From JAFDVL01 sp043783625 (lineage in GTDB: Bacteria > Acidobacteriota > Blastocatellia > RBC074): 64,000 nt of DNA. Where the stretch lies: assembly GCA_043783625.1 (NCBI GenBank), contig JAYVZE010000051.1, positions 1 to 64,000 of the forward strand, read 5' to 3'. This document shows, piece after piece, positions 50,965 through 59,630 of the stretch. Position numbers and translations under genes: made by a program. Each line of letters opens with the position of its first letter. Within the stretch, counting starts at the first letter, position 1. The notes below the pieces were generated by a model. It worked only from the letters and a program-made list of their open reading frames with translations, did no database searches and was not told the DNA's origin.

Positions 50965-51840
50965 ATGAACCCATTTACCAATCGCGGAGCCATCACGAAT
51001 CCCGATGATTTTTTTGGGCGTACCGAACAACTCACCGAAATCATCACCCGCCTGAATAAATGGGAAGACGGTTTGCGCCAGCCTCAGTTGGAACAGTTTG
51101 AGAGATATGCTTTTACTCGCCTTGATGTATTTTTAAGTGATGTTGAAACGCTCCTGCGCAACATCAACAAGCAACTTTTGCTGACGTTTGACGAATACGA
51201 ACGACTGGAAATCGGCATCACCAAATCCAAAATTTCCGAAGCCGTGCTGAACCAATTGCGTACCATCATTCAGCACCGCGAGCGCATCGTTGTGCTGGTG
51301 TCCGGCAGTCATCGTTTTGAAGAATTGCCAGCCGTGAACTGGTCGGATTGCCTGATTAACGCGAAGACGTTGGAATTAAGCTATCTGGCAGAGCAAGACG
51401 CTCGTGAATTGTTGACGGAGCCTGTGCCGAATTTGCAGTACGGCGAAGGTGTACTGCAAAAAATTATTGCTCTCACCCATTGCCAGCCCTATCTCTTGCA
51501 AGCGGTCGCTTCGGACTTGGTGAATTATCTGAACGCACAAAAACGCCAGCACGCTACGCCGGAAGATTTAGCCGTCGCCGTAGAGAAAGTGCTGACGACG
51601 GCAGATGGATATTTTTACAACACGTGGAATGATTGTTCTGCCGACGAGAAAACCGTGATGCGAGCCTTCGCTACAGGCGCAGGCGCGAGCGTGTTGACGG
51701 CGGAATACCAAGCCGCGATTCAAAGACTGATGCGCAAGGAAATTTTAGAGAAAACAGAAAACGGCTACCGTTTGGCGGTGGAATTGTTTGGCCGCTGGAT
51801 TGTGAAAAATCAAGTTGCGGAAGCGTTGCCGGAGCGGTAG
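50965..51840 (+). CDS. STAND/AAA-type ATPase remnant lacking the P-loop
   Basis: 291 residues. The opening (MNPFTNRGAITNPDDFFGRTEQLTEII) is the standard N-terminus of a class of STAND-like ATPases. After it one expects '..vsivGprriGKTsLL', but the sequence jumps to NKWEDGLRQPQLEQFERYAF and onward to the Walker B-like LLLTFDEYERLE, then VLVSGSHRFEELP and LLQAVASDLVNYL. The Walker A segment, and therefore ATP binding, is missing in an otherwise open frame. An in-frame deletion of about 60-80 codons is the simplest explanation. The C-terminal winged-helix portion (VLTAEYQAAIQRLMRKEIL) remains. It may be a non-functional remnant or a dominant-negative form. Confidence 0.6.
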   Translation: MNPFTNRGAITNPDDFFGRTEQLTEIITRLNKWEDGLRQPQLEQFERYAFTRLDVFLSDVETLLRNINKQLLLTFDEYERLEIGITKSKISEAVLNQLRTIIQHRERIVVLVSGSHRFEELPAVNWSDCLINAKTLELSYLAEQDARELLTEPVPNLQYGEGVLQKIIALTHCQPYLLQAVASDLVNYLNAQKRQHATPEDLAVAVEKVLTTADGYFYNTWNDCSADEKTVMRAFATGAGASVLTAEYQAAIQRLMRKEILEKTENGYRLAVELFGRWIVKNQVAEALPER

Positions 51841-51875
51841 CGCAATGGGAATTATTTTGAGGTGACGCCGCAGAA

Positions 51876-52072
51876 GCCCCAACGGGGCGAGATTCAATAG
51901 CCCAGGGTAAAACCCTGGGTAGATGAAATCACGAAATTAAAACCCTGAATGGGCGGGATAAAATATTTCTATGTCGCCCTTTCAGGGCTTTGAATTTTTG
52001 CCCGGCTTCCCGGGGTTTCGCACGCAACGCGCTCCACCCCGGGCTATTGAATTACGCCCACGTTGGGGCTTT
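51876..52072. repeat. Composite palindromic repeat, GCCCCAACGGGGC family
   Basis: The outer arms AAGCCCCAACGGGGCG and CGCCCACGTTGGGGCTT enclose an internal hairpin CCCAGGGTAAAACCCTGGG (from about 51902) and a pair AACCCTGAATGGGCGGGATA / TATGTCGCCCTTTCAGGGCT. It fills most of the gap before the DinB gene. An in-frame start placed within it for the downstream gene is not credible. Confidence 0.8.
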
Positions 52073-52112
52073 AAGAATTAATACGATACCGCATAATGCA
52101 GAAGGGAATTCT

Positions 52113-52742
52113 ATGTCTACCATTCGTCAAACGTTGATATTAATCACTCTGTTGCTGGCTGTAAATTTGCTGGCAACAGCCCAAACTCCTGAGACAAAAA
52201 TGAGTCAAGAAGACCGCGCCAAAGCTCTGAAATGGCTGGATGAATCAAACGCGCAAACTATTGCCGCAGTCGAAAAACTGAGCGATGTGCAATGGTCGTT
52301 CAAAGCTGCGCCTGAGAAATGGTCAGTCGGCGAAGTCGTCGAGCATATTATGTTAGCGGAAGGGACGCTGTTTGCGCAGATGGAAAAAGCACTCGCCGCG
52401 CCTGTCATTGCTGATTGGGCAGCGAAGACCAAAGGCAAAGCCGATTTTATCGAACGCGTGATGGTGAAACGGCAGGGCAAGGCGCAGGCTCCTGAAGCGA
52501 TTGTGCCGACGGGGGAAATCCCGCGTGCGGAGCTGATGGCGAAGCTCAAAGCGGCTCGTGCAAAGACGCGCCAATTCGCCACGAAGACCGAAGACGAAAT
52601 GCATTCGCATACGACGGATCATGTTTTTCCGGTGTTCAATACGCTGAGTGCGTATCAGTGGTTGATTTATATTCCGTTACATAATATTCGCCACAATCAG
52701 CAAATCGAAGAGGTCAAAGCCAACGCGAACTTCCCGAAATGA
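52113..52742 (+). CDS. Exported DinB-family protein
   Basis: 209 residues from the ATG that yields a signal peptide (ILITLLLAVNLLATAQ). The mature part is a four-helix DinB fold. The metal ligands are probably the His in KWSVGEVVEHIMLAE and the pair in LIYIPLHNIRHNQQIEE. DinB enzymes are metal-dependent transferases or isomerases that often use low-molecular-weight thiols; exported members are of unknown function. There is no clear link to neighbours: a repeat lies on each side. Confidence 0.85.
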   Translation: MSTIRQTLILITLLLAVNLLATAQTPETKMSQEDRAKALKWLDESNAQTIAAVEKLSDVQWSFKAAPEKWSVGEVVEHIMLAEGTLFAQMEKALAAPVIADWAAKTKGKADFIERVMVKRQGKAQAPEAIVPTGEIPRAELMAKLKAARAKTRQFATKTEDEMHSHTTDHVFPVFNTLSAYQWLIYIPLHNIRHNQQIEEVKANANFPK

Positions 52743-52744
52743 GT

Positions 52745-52820
52745 TGTTCAGAGCTCGCGCTTCAGCGTGCCAACGCCAGCGAAGCGCGGCGTTTGGCAAA
52801 CTGAAGTTTGTACTCTGAAC
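52745..52820. repeat. GTTCAGAGT-family palindromic repeat
   Basis: Starts GTTCAGAGCTCGCGCTTCAG and ends AAACTGAAGTTTGTACTCTG followed by AAC; inner stem AACGCCAGCG/CGCGGCGTT. It lies between two convergent genes and touches the stop codon of the acylase. Confidence 0.85.
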
Positions 52821-54973
52821 TACGGGCGATATTCGCGTTCCAGATTCGCTTTAATTTCGGCTTCGGTGAACCAGATTTTTTTGAACTGATGTTTAGCGAA
52901 AAGTTCGATTTGGTCGCGGCTATGGTTTGAATTTTGATCTGTGGTTTGCCCGTACGCGAGAATCGAAAATGCTTTGACAGGCTTGGAAAATTCTACAGCT
53001 AATGACCAGCCATCGCCGAAACCTGCGAGCGGTTTATTATCGCCAATCCATCCGGCTACGCGCTTGCCATCGGGCATTTGCTTGAATGCCATCACGCGGA
53101 AAGTTCCATACGCGCCAGGTGCTCCATCGGCGGGCAAATCAATCTCCTTAAATCGGTAACGATGCACTTCTCCCCACGCTACGTCTGCCTGCCCGAATGT
53201 TTCTCGCGTCCACTTTATTGCTTCCTCAAAATGTTTTAGTGCTAACGCCGGATCAGCAATGCCGGACGGTGTGTGCGCCGGATTTTTCGCGTCCCATGCA
53301 ATTGCGTACGGTTGTTTGATAGCGTCAAAGTATGTGTTGCCGAAGCGTTGGAAAAGTACGCCGCCGCGACTTTCTGCGGATGCGGTGTTATCCCACGCTT
53401 CGATGACGGCTAACCCTTTCAGTAAATCTTGCGATGGATTTGGCACAGCTTTGATGGCTTTGATTAGGTCTGGTTTGAGCCGATCTGCGATGAGCATTTT
53501 TGTATTAAATTTTAATCGAATGACATCCTGAATCGAAAATTTCGCCTGGCTTTCCAACATCTCCAACGCGAGTTGCGGACGCAGTGCCAGTTCGCCGCGT
53601 TCAAAATAAGCAGGGAATTTTGTCGCATCAATTGGATCGCGCATTGACACATACCACGGGGCGTTATTGCAGTTTTGCGTGTAGCCTCCGCGCGGGTTTA
53701 GCAAGCGTGGAAAATCAGTTACCGGATGCAACGATTGCCACACGTATTTGCTGGTTTCGGCTGGCACCTCCAATTCATAATTGGTGCCATCATCAACTCG
53801 CTTAGGCAACTGCGCATTCCAGAAATACAAAATATTTCCGGCGGCATCGGCGTAGGTGAAGTTGGAATAATTCAGTAAATTCAACTTCATCACGTCCATC
53901 CATTCGCGCAAGTTTTTACTTTTACTGAGGCGGTAAAACCCTTCAAAATGACGGTACGAATCCAGTTGGGTAGAGCGGTACGCAAACGCCTGCGTACTGT
54001 TGCGAAAAATGATTGCTCCCAAATGTGAATATTCAAAATTTTTCTTTTCGATTCTGATAGAGCCATCAGGGTTTTTGATTTCGACTGACACCTCGCGCTT
54101 AGTTATTGGCAATGATTTGCTGTCAAAAATATATTGCTCAGAGTTTTCAGGATTCAGTTTCAGCACGTAAACATCAGCCATGTCCGGTGCGTTATTGGTT
54201 TGCACGAAGCCCAGGTGTTCGTTAAATCCAGCGCGTAAAACTGGCAGTCCCGGCAAGGTCGAGCCAAAGAACTTTATTTTGCCGGGCACCGTGACTTGCG
54301 CTTCCCAGTAGAGCGAAGACCAATTCAGGTGCGGATTGCCAAGCAGCATCGCTTGACCGGAAACAGAACGCGAAGGTCCGATGGCGAAGGCGTTTGACCC
54401 GGCTTCTTCCGTTTCTGTCGGGAATTTTTCAATTGCTACAGCGGCTATTTTTTGATTGGAATATTTTTGCTGTAAGCGTCGAATGACACCACCAATCGCA
54501 TTGATGGAACCTTCATGGATATTGGCTAATACGTCAAATTCATCAAAGACCGGAATCCACGCAGGCAAATCTTTTCGATGCCCGGCGACGTAATGATTCA
54601 CGCCTGCGACATAGGCGCGAAAAACTTTTTGGACAGTCGGATCAAGTTGCGAGAAATTCTGTTTGCATGCGCCGTAATTATCAAATTGCTTCAGCCGAAA
54701 ATCGCTTTCGATTCCATCGCCGAAATATTTTGCGTTTTCGCCGCGCGCTGAAATATATCCGCGAGCAATTTCTACGCAATGATCTTCGGCTTGCGCGTAG
54801 CCGAATCCGAACGCGGCGGCTTCTTCCGTTTCGCCTAAAATGTGCGGAATGCCAAAACTATCGCGGCGAATGGTGACCTGTTTAGATAACGATTTTTGGG
54901 CTGGTCTGGCGAAAGAAGGAAAAGCGAGTGCGAGGGTGAAAAAAAATATTAAGTAATGGAGCGAGCGTTTCAT
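52820..54973 (-). CDS. Penicillin-acylase-family N-terminal-nucleophile amidohydrolase
   Basis: 717 residues with a signal peptide (FTLALAFPSFA). Single-chain precursor layout: alpha chain to about residue 192 (VTIRRDSFGIPHILGETEEAAAFGFGYAQAEDH), then the autocleavage site EEAGSNAFAIGPSRS, whose Ser193 becomes the nucleophile, and the beta chain (LLGNPHLNWSSLYWEAQV, GFVQTNNAPDMADVY, and NPRGGYTQNCNNAPWYVS near residue 450). Family members cut amides of acylated side chains: beta-lactams, N-acyl-homoserine lactones or other N-acyl amino acids. The substrate is not predictable. It is followed upstream on the same strand by a D-aminoacylase-type gene. Confidence 0.9.
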   Translation of the reverse strand: MKRSLHYLIFFFTLALAFPSFARPAQKSLSKQVTIRRDSFGIPHILGETEEAAAFGFGYAQAEDHCVEIARGYISARGENAKYFGDGIESDFRLKQFDNYGACKQNFSQLDPTVQKVFRAYVAGVNHYVAGHRKDLPAWIPVFDEFDVLANIHEGSINAIGGVIRRLQQKYSNQKIAAVAIEKFPTETEEAGSNAFAIGPSRSVSGQAMLLGNPHLNWSSLYWEAQVTVPGKIKFFGSTLPGLPVLRAGFNEHLGFVQTNNAPDMADVYVLKLNPENSEQYIFDSKSLPITKREVSVEIKNPDGSIRIEKKNFEYSHLGAIIFRNSTQAFAYRSTQLDSYRHFEGFYRLSKSKNLREWMDVMKLNLLNYSNFTYADAAGNILYFWNAQLPKRVDDGTNYELEVPAETSKYVWQSLHPVTDFPRLLNPRGGYTQNCNNAPWYVSMRDPIDATKFPAYFERGELALRPQLALEMLESQAKFSIQDVIRLKFNTKMLIADRLKPDLIKAIKAVPNPSQDLLKGLAVIEAWDNTASAESRGGVLFQRFGNTYFDAIKQPYAIAWDAKNPAHTPSGIADPALALKHFEEAIKWTRETFGQADVAWGEVHRYRFKEIDLPADGAPGAYGTFRVMAFKQMPDGKRVAGWIGDNKPLAGFGDGWSLAVEFSKPVKAFSILAYGQTTDQNSNHSRDQIELFAKHQFKKIWFTEAEIKANLEREYRP

Positions 54974-55020
54974 AAAAAATAATTGATAGTTGAAAGTTAA
55001 TAATTGATAGGTTTCTGACG

Positions 55021-56586
55021 CTATTGATTTGTTTTGCGTAAAGCCTGACCTGCCAGCGCACCGTTATAATTGCCGCCATCAACGGCAATTTTTCCATTGA
55101 CGATAACCCATTTCATGCCGACTGCTAATCGGGTTGGCTCTTCATAAGTTGCTTTCTCGGCTATTATTTTTTCATCAAAAATAATGACATCTGCGAAATA
55201 TCCTTTGCGAAGAAATCCCCGTTCTTTGATCTTGAAAGTTTCGGCGACTTGAGCGGAACTCGCCTGAATAAATCGAGGCACCGTGATGACGTGCCGTTTC
55301 AAGACATAATCGCTAAGCTTGCGCGGATATGTGCCGTATTTACGCGGATGCCCGCCGGAACCATCGCTGCCCGTCATGACCCAGGGCTGCTTCATGAAAT
55401 TCTCGATGTCCTCTTCGTTCATGTTGAAGGACGCAACCGGAGCGCTGCCTTGTTTGATAATATCAAGGGCGGTTTCTATCGGAGTTTTATTCGCAGTTTT
55501 AGCCAGCGCATCAAGCCGTTTGCCGATTAATGAGCGATCTTTTCCACCCACGATCAAAAGCGAATTCGCACCGCCGCGCCTGCGCAAATTTTCTTCCATT
55601 TCTTTGATGAGGCGCGGGCGAATGTTTGGATCATCAATGCGTTTCATTAGCTCTACGTCGCCGCCAGCTTCCGCCCAGCGCGGTAACAAAGATGCCGCAA
55701 CGCTGGTGCCGGAAGCAGTGTATGGATATTGATTGGCGGTAATGTTAATGCCTTCGGCACGAGCTTTTTCGATCAATGAAATTACTTGCTGGCTCTGCCC
55801 CCCCACGTCCACGCCGAGGGCTTTGATGTGCGAAACGTGAACAGGTAATTTGGCTTCACGACCGATGCGAATGACTTCTTTAATTGCGCCAAGCAAGCCA
55901 ATTGTATACGAGCTTTCATCGCGGATGTGTGAATCATAAATGCCATCATTTGCGGCAACGATTTTGGCAAGTTCGATGACTTCTTCGGTGCTCGCAAAAC
56001 TGCCGGGAGCGTAATAAAGTCCGGTAGACATTCCAAAGGCTCCATCTGTCATAGCTTGTCGCACGATGGCTTTCATTTTTTCCAGTTGCTCGTTATTGGG
56101 TGCTACGTCGCTCATCCCTAAAACCGCTTGTCGCACAGAACCGTGGCCTACCAGCAAAACTGCATTCGTGCCGATGCCTTGCGTGTCGAATAACGCAAAT
56201 CTTTTGCTGAGTGGTAAAACGCTTGCACCGTCATTATTGATGACTACGGTGGTCACGCCTTGCATGAGATAATTAAGATTGTTGTTGCGAGTTGAGTTGG
56301 AAAGGTCTTCGTCGGCATGCGTGTGCGGATCAATAAAACCGGGGGCGACGATTAATCCTTTCGCGTCAATAGTGCGCTTCGCGGTGAGCTTTGATTTTTT
56401 GGCATTGCCGATGAACGTGATGCGGTCTCCGGTGATGGCGATGTCAGTAATTTTTTCGAGTGAACCGGAGCCATCAAGCAAGCGACCATTACGAATAAGG
56501 ATGTCAGCAGGTTGCGAGGTTTGGGCGATGGCGACAAGTGCGAGCAAACAACTGAACAGCGTGTGGAGCAATATTTTCTTCATCAT
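55021..56586 (-). CDS. N-acyl-D-amino-acid deacylase-type amidohydrolase, exported
   Basis: 521 residues from the first of two adjacent ATGs; the signal peptide ends VAIAQ. The metal site HxH lies in APGFIDPHTHADEDLS. Further family blocks are AFGMSTGLYYAPGSFASTEEV, IYDSHIRDESS, VHVSHIKALG (His), and MTGSDGSGGHPRKYGT with the catalytic Asp. The family deacylates N-acyl-D-amino acids. It is 47 bp upstream of the acylase gene on the same strand, so the two exported amidohydrolases are likely co-expressed. Activity on cell-wall or peptide-derived D-amino acids is an inference. Confidence 0.88.
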   Translation of the reverse strand: MMKKILLHTLFSCLLALVAIAQTSQPADILIRNGRLLDGSGSLEKITDIAITGDRITFIGNAKKSKLTAKRTIDAKGLIVAPGFIDPHTHADEDLSNSTRNNNLNYLMQGVTTVVINNDGASVLPLSKRFALFDTQGIGTNAVLLVGHGSVRQAVLGMSDVAPNNEQLEKMKAIVRQAMTDGAFGMSTGLYYAPGSFASTEEVIELAKIVAANDGIYDSHIRDESSYTIGLLGAIKEVIRIGREAKLPVHVSHIKALGVDVGGQSQQVISLIEKARAEGINITANQYPYTASGTSVAASLLPRWAEAGGDVELMKRIDDPNIRPRLIKEMEENLRRRGGANSLLIVGGKDRSLIGKRLDALAKTANKTPIETALDIIKQGSAPVASFNMNEEDIENFMKQPWVMTGSDGSGGHPRKYGTYPRKLSDYVLKRHVITVPRFIQASSAQVAETFKIKERGFLRKGYFADVIIFDEKIIAEKATYEEPTRLAVGMKWVIVNGKIAVDGGNYNGALAGQALRKTNQ

Positions 56587-56710
56587 TTTTGTGTTCCCGA
56601 AGTATGAAATAATAGTTATCAGCATACGCAAAAGCAGTCGTTGTCTCAAATATGCTTGTGAATAAATTATTGGGATTTGCCTTCTGGTGATATTTAAGAA
56701 TAATTACAAC

Positions 56711-56756
56711 AAGCGATTTAGTAATTAATCTTACTTACTAAATCGCTACCGCTCCT
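56711..56756. repeat. AGCGATTTAGTAA palindrome related to the insert in the acetyltransferase gene
   Basis: AGCGATTTAGTAA (56711-56723) and TTACTAAATCGCT (56734-56746) pair perfectly. The following ACCGCTCCTCGTACT is identical to part of the element at 23523-23555. The left arm lacks that extension, so the copy is partly decayed. Confidence 0.75.
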
Positions 56757-56774
56757 CGTACTAGCAACAACTTT

Positions 56775-58280
56775 ATGCCTAACGAACGCATCACACGCCG
56801 CGACATTCTCAAACAGGGAGCAATGGCGGGCGCAGCCATAACAATTATGAATCCAATGACCAACGCCGCAACTGAGTACGAAAAATATGATGGGATCGGC
56901 TTAGCCGAACTGGTTCGCAAAAAAGAAATTACGCCGCTGGAATTGCTGCATGCGGCGCGGCTCCGATATGAAGCGGTGAACCCTAAAATCAATGCGTTTG
57001 CTTTGTTATTTTTCGACAAAGCCGAAGCCGCGATCAAGCAGGGTTTGCCGGAAGGCGCGTTTAAAGGCGTCCCGTTTGCGCTGAAAGATTTGGGGATGAA
57101 TCTAACGGGGACGGTGACTTCGTACGGCAGCAAAGTTTGGAAAAATAATTTGGCGGAAAGTGACAGCACATTAGTGACGCGCTACAAAAAAGCAGGGTTG
57201 GTGATTTTTGGCAAAACGACTTCGCCGGAGCTGGGAATTACGACGACGACGGAATCGGCGGTGTACGGCAAGACGCGCAATCCGTGGAATCTGGAACGCA
57301 TCGCGGGCGGTTCATCGGGAGGTTCTGCGGCGGCAGTGGCGAGCCGGGTTTTACCGATGGCGCATGCCAGTGATGGCGGCGGTTCAATCAGAATTCCGGC
57401 GTCGTGTTGCGGGTTGTTTGGACTCAAACCGACGCGCGGACGAATCCCGATGGGGCCAAATTCAATGGAAGGCTGGAACGGTTGCTCGGCGCATCACGCG
57501 GTGACAATTTCAGTGCGTGACAGCGCGGCTTTGCTGGATATTTCGGCGGGTGATGAATTAGGTGCGCCGTATTCGTGTCCGCCTCCGGTGCGTCCGTTCC
57601 TTAAAGAAGTCGGGGCTGATCCGGGCAAGTTGCGCATCGCATTGGCGATGAATGCGCCGGGTAATGCGGCGGTTGAGGCTGAATGCAAAACGGCTGCGAT
57701 GGACGCTGCGAAATTGTGCGAACGCTTGGGGCATCGCCTCGAAGAAGTTGTATTGCCGATTGATAATGCCATGTTTCGTCAATCGTTTTTGAATGTGATT
57801 ACGGTTTCGATTACGCGCACGTTGGAAGACGCGGCAAAAATCCTGGGTCACGAAGTCACCGAAAATGATGTCGAACCCGCAACGTGGGCGATGTACAAAA
57901 ACGGCAATAAAATTAGTAGTGTCGTATATTCGCGCAGCATCGCTTACATGCATCAGGTCGGTTTGGCGATGGCGAAGTTTCAGGAAAAATACGATGTGAT
58001 CCTGAGTCCAACTTTAGCGAAGCCGCCGATTCCACTGGGTATTTTAAGCTTGGATGATCCGGCACGATTCGGTAAAGCGGTTGGAGAATTCAGCCCGTAC
58101 ACTGCGTTGTATAACGTGACGGGACAGCCTTCGATGTCGGTTCCGTTGCATTGGACACGCGATGGCTTGCCCGTCGGCGTGATGTTTTCTGCACGCTTTG
58201 GCGATGAAGCGACTTTGTTCAGGCTGGCGGCACAACTGGAAAAAGCGAAACCGTGGGCGAATCAAAAACCAATGATTTGA
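56775..58280 (+). CDS. Tat-exported amidase (amidase signature family)
   Basis: 501 residues. A twin-arginine signal (ITRRDILKQG) opens the protein. The Ser-cisSer-Lys triad is visible: Lys104 in PFALKDLG, Ser180/181 in GGSSGGSAAA, and the nucleophile Ser204 in SDGGGSIRIPAS. The C-terminal region (YTALYNVTGQPSMSVPLHWTRDGLPVGVMF) is typical. It hydrolyses amides of unknown identity in the periplasm, next to two other exported amidohydrolases. It is not GatA: it has a Tat signal and no gatB/gatC neighbours. Confidence 0.92.
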   Translation: MPNERITRRDILKQGAMAGAAITIMNPMTNAATEYEKYDGIGLAELVRKKEITPLELLHAARLRYEAVNPKINAFALLFFDKAEAAIKQGLPEGAFKGVPFALKDLGMNLTGTVTSYGSKVWKNNLAESDSTLVTRYKKAGLVIFGKTTSPELGITTTTESAVYGKTRNPWNLERIAGGSSGGSAAAVASRVLPMAHASDGGGSIRIPASCCGLFGLKPTRGRIPMGPNSMEGWNGCSAHHAVTISVRDSAALLDISAGDELGAPYSCPPPVRPFLKEVGADPGKLRIALAMNAPGNAAVEAECKTAAMDAAKLCERLGHRLEEVVLPIDNAMFRQSFLNVITVSITRTLEDAAKILGHEVTENDVEPATWAMYKNGNKISSVVYSRSIAYMHQVGLAMAKFQEKYDVILSPTLAKPPIPLGILSLDDPARFGKAVGEFSPYTALYNVTGQPSMSVPLHWTRDGLPVGVMFSARFGDEATLFRLAAQLEKAKPWANQKPMI

Positions 58281-58290
58281 AACGAAGATT

Positions 58291-58440
58291 TTGCCACGAA
58301 TTAACACGAATTCATAAGAAGTAGAATTGCCACAAAGAAGCACAAAAGACACAAAATAAATCAAAATATTTTTGCGTATTTTGTGCTTTTTGTGGTGGAT
58401 CAAAAAACAATTCGTGAAAATTCGTGTTAATTCGTGGCAA
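58291..58440. repeat. Nested CACGAA palindrome
   Basis: The outer arms (58291-58312 and 58419-58440) are perfectly complementary over 22 bases, starting TTGCCACGAATTAACACGAA. Within them, GCCACAAAGAAGCACAAAAG pairs with CTTTTTGTGGTGG-type sequence. It lies between the amidase and esterase genes. Confidence 0.9.
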
Positions 58441-58459
58441 AAAAATAAAGGATAAAATT

Positions 58460-59341
58460 GTGCGAAGCAAAGAACTGGAAAAAGTACTGGAATATTTAGC
58501 GGCAGATGTCGAAGTTAAGAAATTGCCCATCGCCGAACGGCGCGTCGCTGACGATAAAAACGCCGGCAATTTTCCTTTGCCGGAAGGCACGGAAATTCAA
58601 GCCGTCACGACAGAAAATTTCAAAGGCGAATGGGTGCGGACTCCGAACGTGCGCCGTGATGCGGCGTTGCTGTATTTGCATGGCGGGGCATACGTTTTTT
58701 GTTCGCCGCGTTCGCATCGTCATCTTGTCGCGGGATTGAGCGCGGCAACGAATCTGCCAGCCTTCGCGCTTGATTATCGGCTGGCGCCAGAATTACCTTT
58801 TCCGGCGGCGGTGGAAGATACCATCAACGCTTATCACTGGTTGTTATCGCAAGGATTTTCGCCTGATAAAATTATTGTCGCGGGAGATTCAGCCGGAGGC
58901 GGATTGACGCTGGCGTTGATGATTTCGCTGCGTGAAGCGGGGCTGCCGTTGCCTGCCGCCGGGGTTTTAATTTGTCCGTGGGTAGATTTGACGCTGTCAG
59001 GCGCGAGCTATTCTGCAACGCCCGAAGCATTGAGTACGCGAGGACGATTGGTTGGATTAGTGCAGTTTTATTTGAACGGAGCTGATGTCAAAAATCCGCT
59101 GGCTTCACCGCTGTTTGCTGATCTCAGCGGATTGCCTCCGTTGCTGATTCATGGCGGAACGGCTGATCCATTTTTCTCTGATTCCATCAGTTTGGAACCC
59201 GTAGCGAAAGCTGCCGGAGTTGAGACGACATTGGAAGTGTGGGAAGACATGGTTCACATCTGGCATTACTATCATCCGATGCTGAGCGAAGGGCAAGCAG
59301 CGATTGCAAAGATTGGTGAATTTGTGAGAGAGAAGATTTGA
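58460..59341 (+). CDS. Alpha/beta-hydrolase esterase, hormone-sensitive-lipase family
   Basis: 293 residues from a GTG preceded by AAAGGA; a GTG 12 codons upstream falls inside a repeat. The oxyanion motif is LYLHGGAYVFC (near residue 73), the nucleophile elbow IIVAGDSAGGGLTL (Ser near 143), the acid in LLIHGGTADPFFSDS, and the His in EVWEDMVHIWHYY. No signal peptide is seen, so it is probably cytoplasmic. It hydrolyses short acyl esters; no specific substrate can be named. Confidence 0.92.
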   Translation: MRSKELEKVLEYLAADVEVKKLPIAERRVADDKNAGNFPLPEGTEIQAVTTENFKGEWVRTPNVRRDAALLYLHGGAYVFCSPRSHRHLVAGLSAATNLPAFALDYRLAPELPFPAAVEDTINAYHWLLSQGFSPDKIIVAGDSAGGGLTLALMISLREAGLPLPAAGVLICPWVDLTLSGASYSATPEALSTRGRLVGLVQFYLNGADVKNPLASPLFADLSGLPPLLIHGGTADPFFSDSISLEPVAKAAGVETTLEVWEDMVHIWHYYHPMLSEGQAAIAKIGEFVREKI

Positions 59342-59342
59342 G

Positions 59343-59377
59343 AGTTGGTGCGCCAGCAAGATGCTGGCGCACCAACT
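59343..59377. repeat. Perfect 16-bp palindrome, GCCAGCA type
   Basis: AGTTGGTGCGCCAGCA and TGCTGGCGCACCAACT pair perfectly around a 3-base loop (AGA), giving a very stable hairpin just after the esterase stop. There is no T-run, so it may stabilise rather than terminate the transcript. Confidence 0.9.
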
Positions 59378-59393
59378 GTATTCGAGTACGACT

Positions 59394-59630
59394 ATGCTGC
59401 AAATTGGCGAACAAGCAAAATCTTTCACTTTACAAAATCTTGACGGTAGCTCCTATTTACAAGGCGATAACGCGACCTTGTTGATTTTTTTTGAGACGGA
59501 TTGTCCGACCTGTCAGCTCACATTTCCTTACTTGGAATGGCTCGCAAAAAATTATCCGGCAATCCCGGCAAATTTTCGTACTGCATCGCCGAAAACGAAG
59601 AAGAAAATCCGTGGGAGCCGCTGCACGTAG
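59394..59630 (+). pseudogene. 5' part of a TlpA/peroxiredoxin-like thioredoxin-fold gene, truncated
   Basis: The reading begins LQIGEQAKSFTLQNLDGSSY, then TLLIFFETDCPTCQLTFPYLEWLA with a redox CPTC pair. This is the beginning of a thioredoxin-like domain, but after about 50 residues the conserved pattern ends, and the frame stops at codon 78 in basic, unrelated-looking sequence. In another frame the downstream gene is already in progress. A deletion has joined the start of this gene to the inside of another. Confidence 0.6.

Noticed and set aside
51990..52112. Upstream start for the DinB protein
   Set aside because: The extra 41 residues fall in the composite palindrome; the ATG at 52113 gives a proper signal peptide.
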